Shown here: in pieces, positions 63,997-64,000 of the stretch | Position numbering within the stretch: position 1 is the first letter of the stretch | Layout of the letters: the number at the start of each line of letters is the position of its first letter | Assembly: GCA_963691815.1 (NCBI GenBank) | Contig: OY829667.1 | Coordinates: 8,446,821-8,510,820 of the forward strand | Length of the DNA: 64,000 nt | DNA from: Echiichthys vipera | Taxonomy: Eukaryota > Chordata > Actinopteri > Perciformes > Trachinidae | Reading direction: 5' to 3' | The notes under the pieces: model-generated | The model's input: the letters and a program-made list of their open reading frames with translations, nothing else | Databases searched by the model: none | Told to the model about the DNA's origin: nothing | Translations under genes and position numbers: made by a program

Positions 63997-64000
63997 TATA
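63880..64000. repeat. (TA)n tract to the window end
   Basis: About 120 bp of nearly pure TA with a few GA, TTA and CA interruptions. It continues past the window edge. Confidence 0.97.

Overview
The composition and repeats point to a ray-finned (teleost) fish nuclear genome. The window is AT-rich, dense in long (CA/GT)n microsatellites, and littered with fish-type DNA transposon remnants: hAT-like and Harbinger-like MITEs, Tc1/mariner relics, and 3' ends of non-LTR and Penelope-like retroelements. I could not support any host protein-coding exon, tRNA, rRNA, CRISPR array or bacterial-style operon. The longest open frames (up to 189 codons) are low-complexity, lie across microsatellites, or are frames through transposon debris. 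The window is best read as intergenic DNA or the interior of a very large intron. No new biological system was found.

Layout. 0-5 kb: plain AT-rich sequence with a (CA)n, a hAT-like MITE (about 1.84-2.25 kb) and an (AT)n tract. 5.2-6.5 kb: the minus-strand 3' end of a non-LTR retrotransposon and several interspersed repeat pieces. 8.87-9.48 kb: the C-terminal GIY-YIG region of a Penelope/Poseidon-like element. 10.4-14.3 kb: a microsatellite, a probable hAT-like remnant and a Harbinger-like MITE with TAA duplications. 14.3-18 kb: repeat-poor. 18-21.6 kb: microsatellites, a TIR element of the AAAGGTCCC family and a hAT MITE. 24.4-25.4 kb: a roughly 1 kb TIR element. 27.0-27.6 kb: two hairpin hAT MITEs side by side, each with 8-bp target duplications. 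31.3-32.1 and 41.0-42.1 kb: two inverted copies of one BED-finger hAT family. 33.4-33.8 kb: a classic fish hAT MITE. 37.4-38.5 kb: another hAT relic with a broken BED finger. 39.3-39.9 kb: a purine-rich tract. 42-48.5 kb: three more copies of the AAAGGTCCC family, an L2-type LINE 3' end and a TIR element at 45.5-46.0 kb. 49.87-51.33 kb: an almost complete but dead Tc1-like element. 51.3-57.0 and 58.4-62.0 kb: repeat-poor islands that could hold regulatory DNA. 57.0-57.75 kb: the C-terminus of a LINE. 62.4-62.6 kb: a perfect (CA)n of about 198 bp. 63.46 kb to the end: a Tc1-like relic running into (AT)n.

No genes here can be said to work together. All recognisable coding traces belong to mobile elements, and each is broken by stops, frameshifts or truncation. 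Superfamily names rest on terminal motifs, target-site duplications and protein signatures recognised by eye; no database search was possible.
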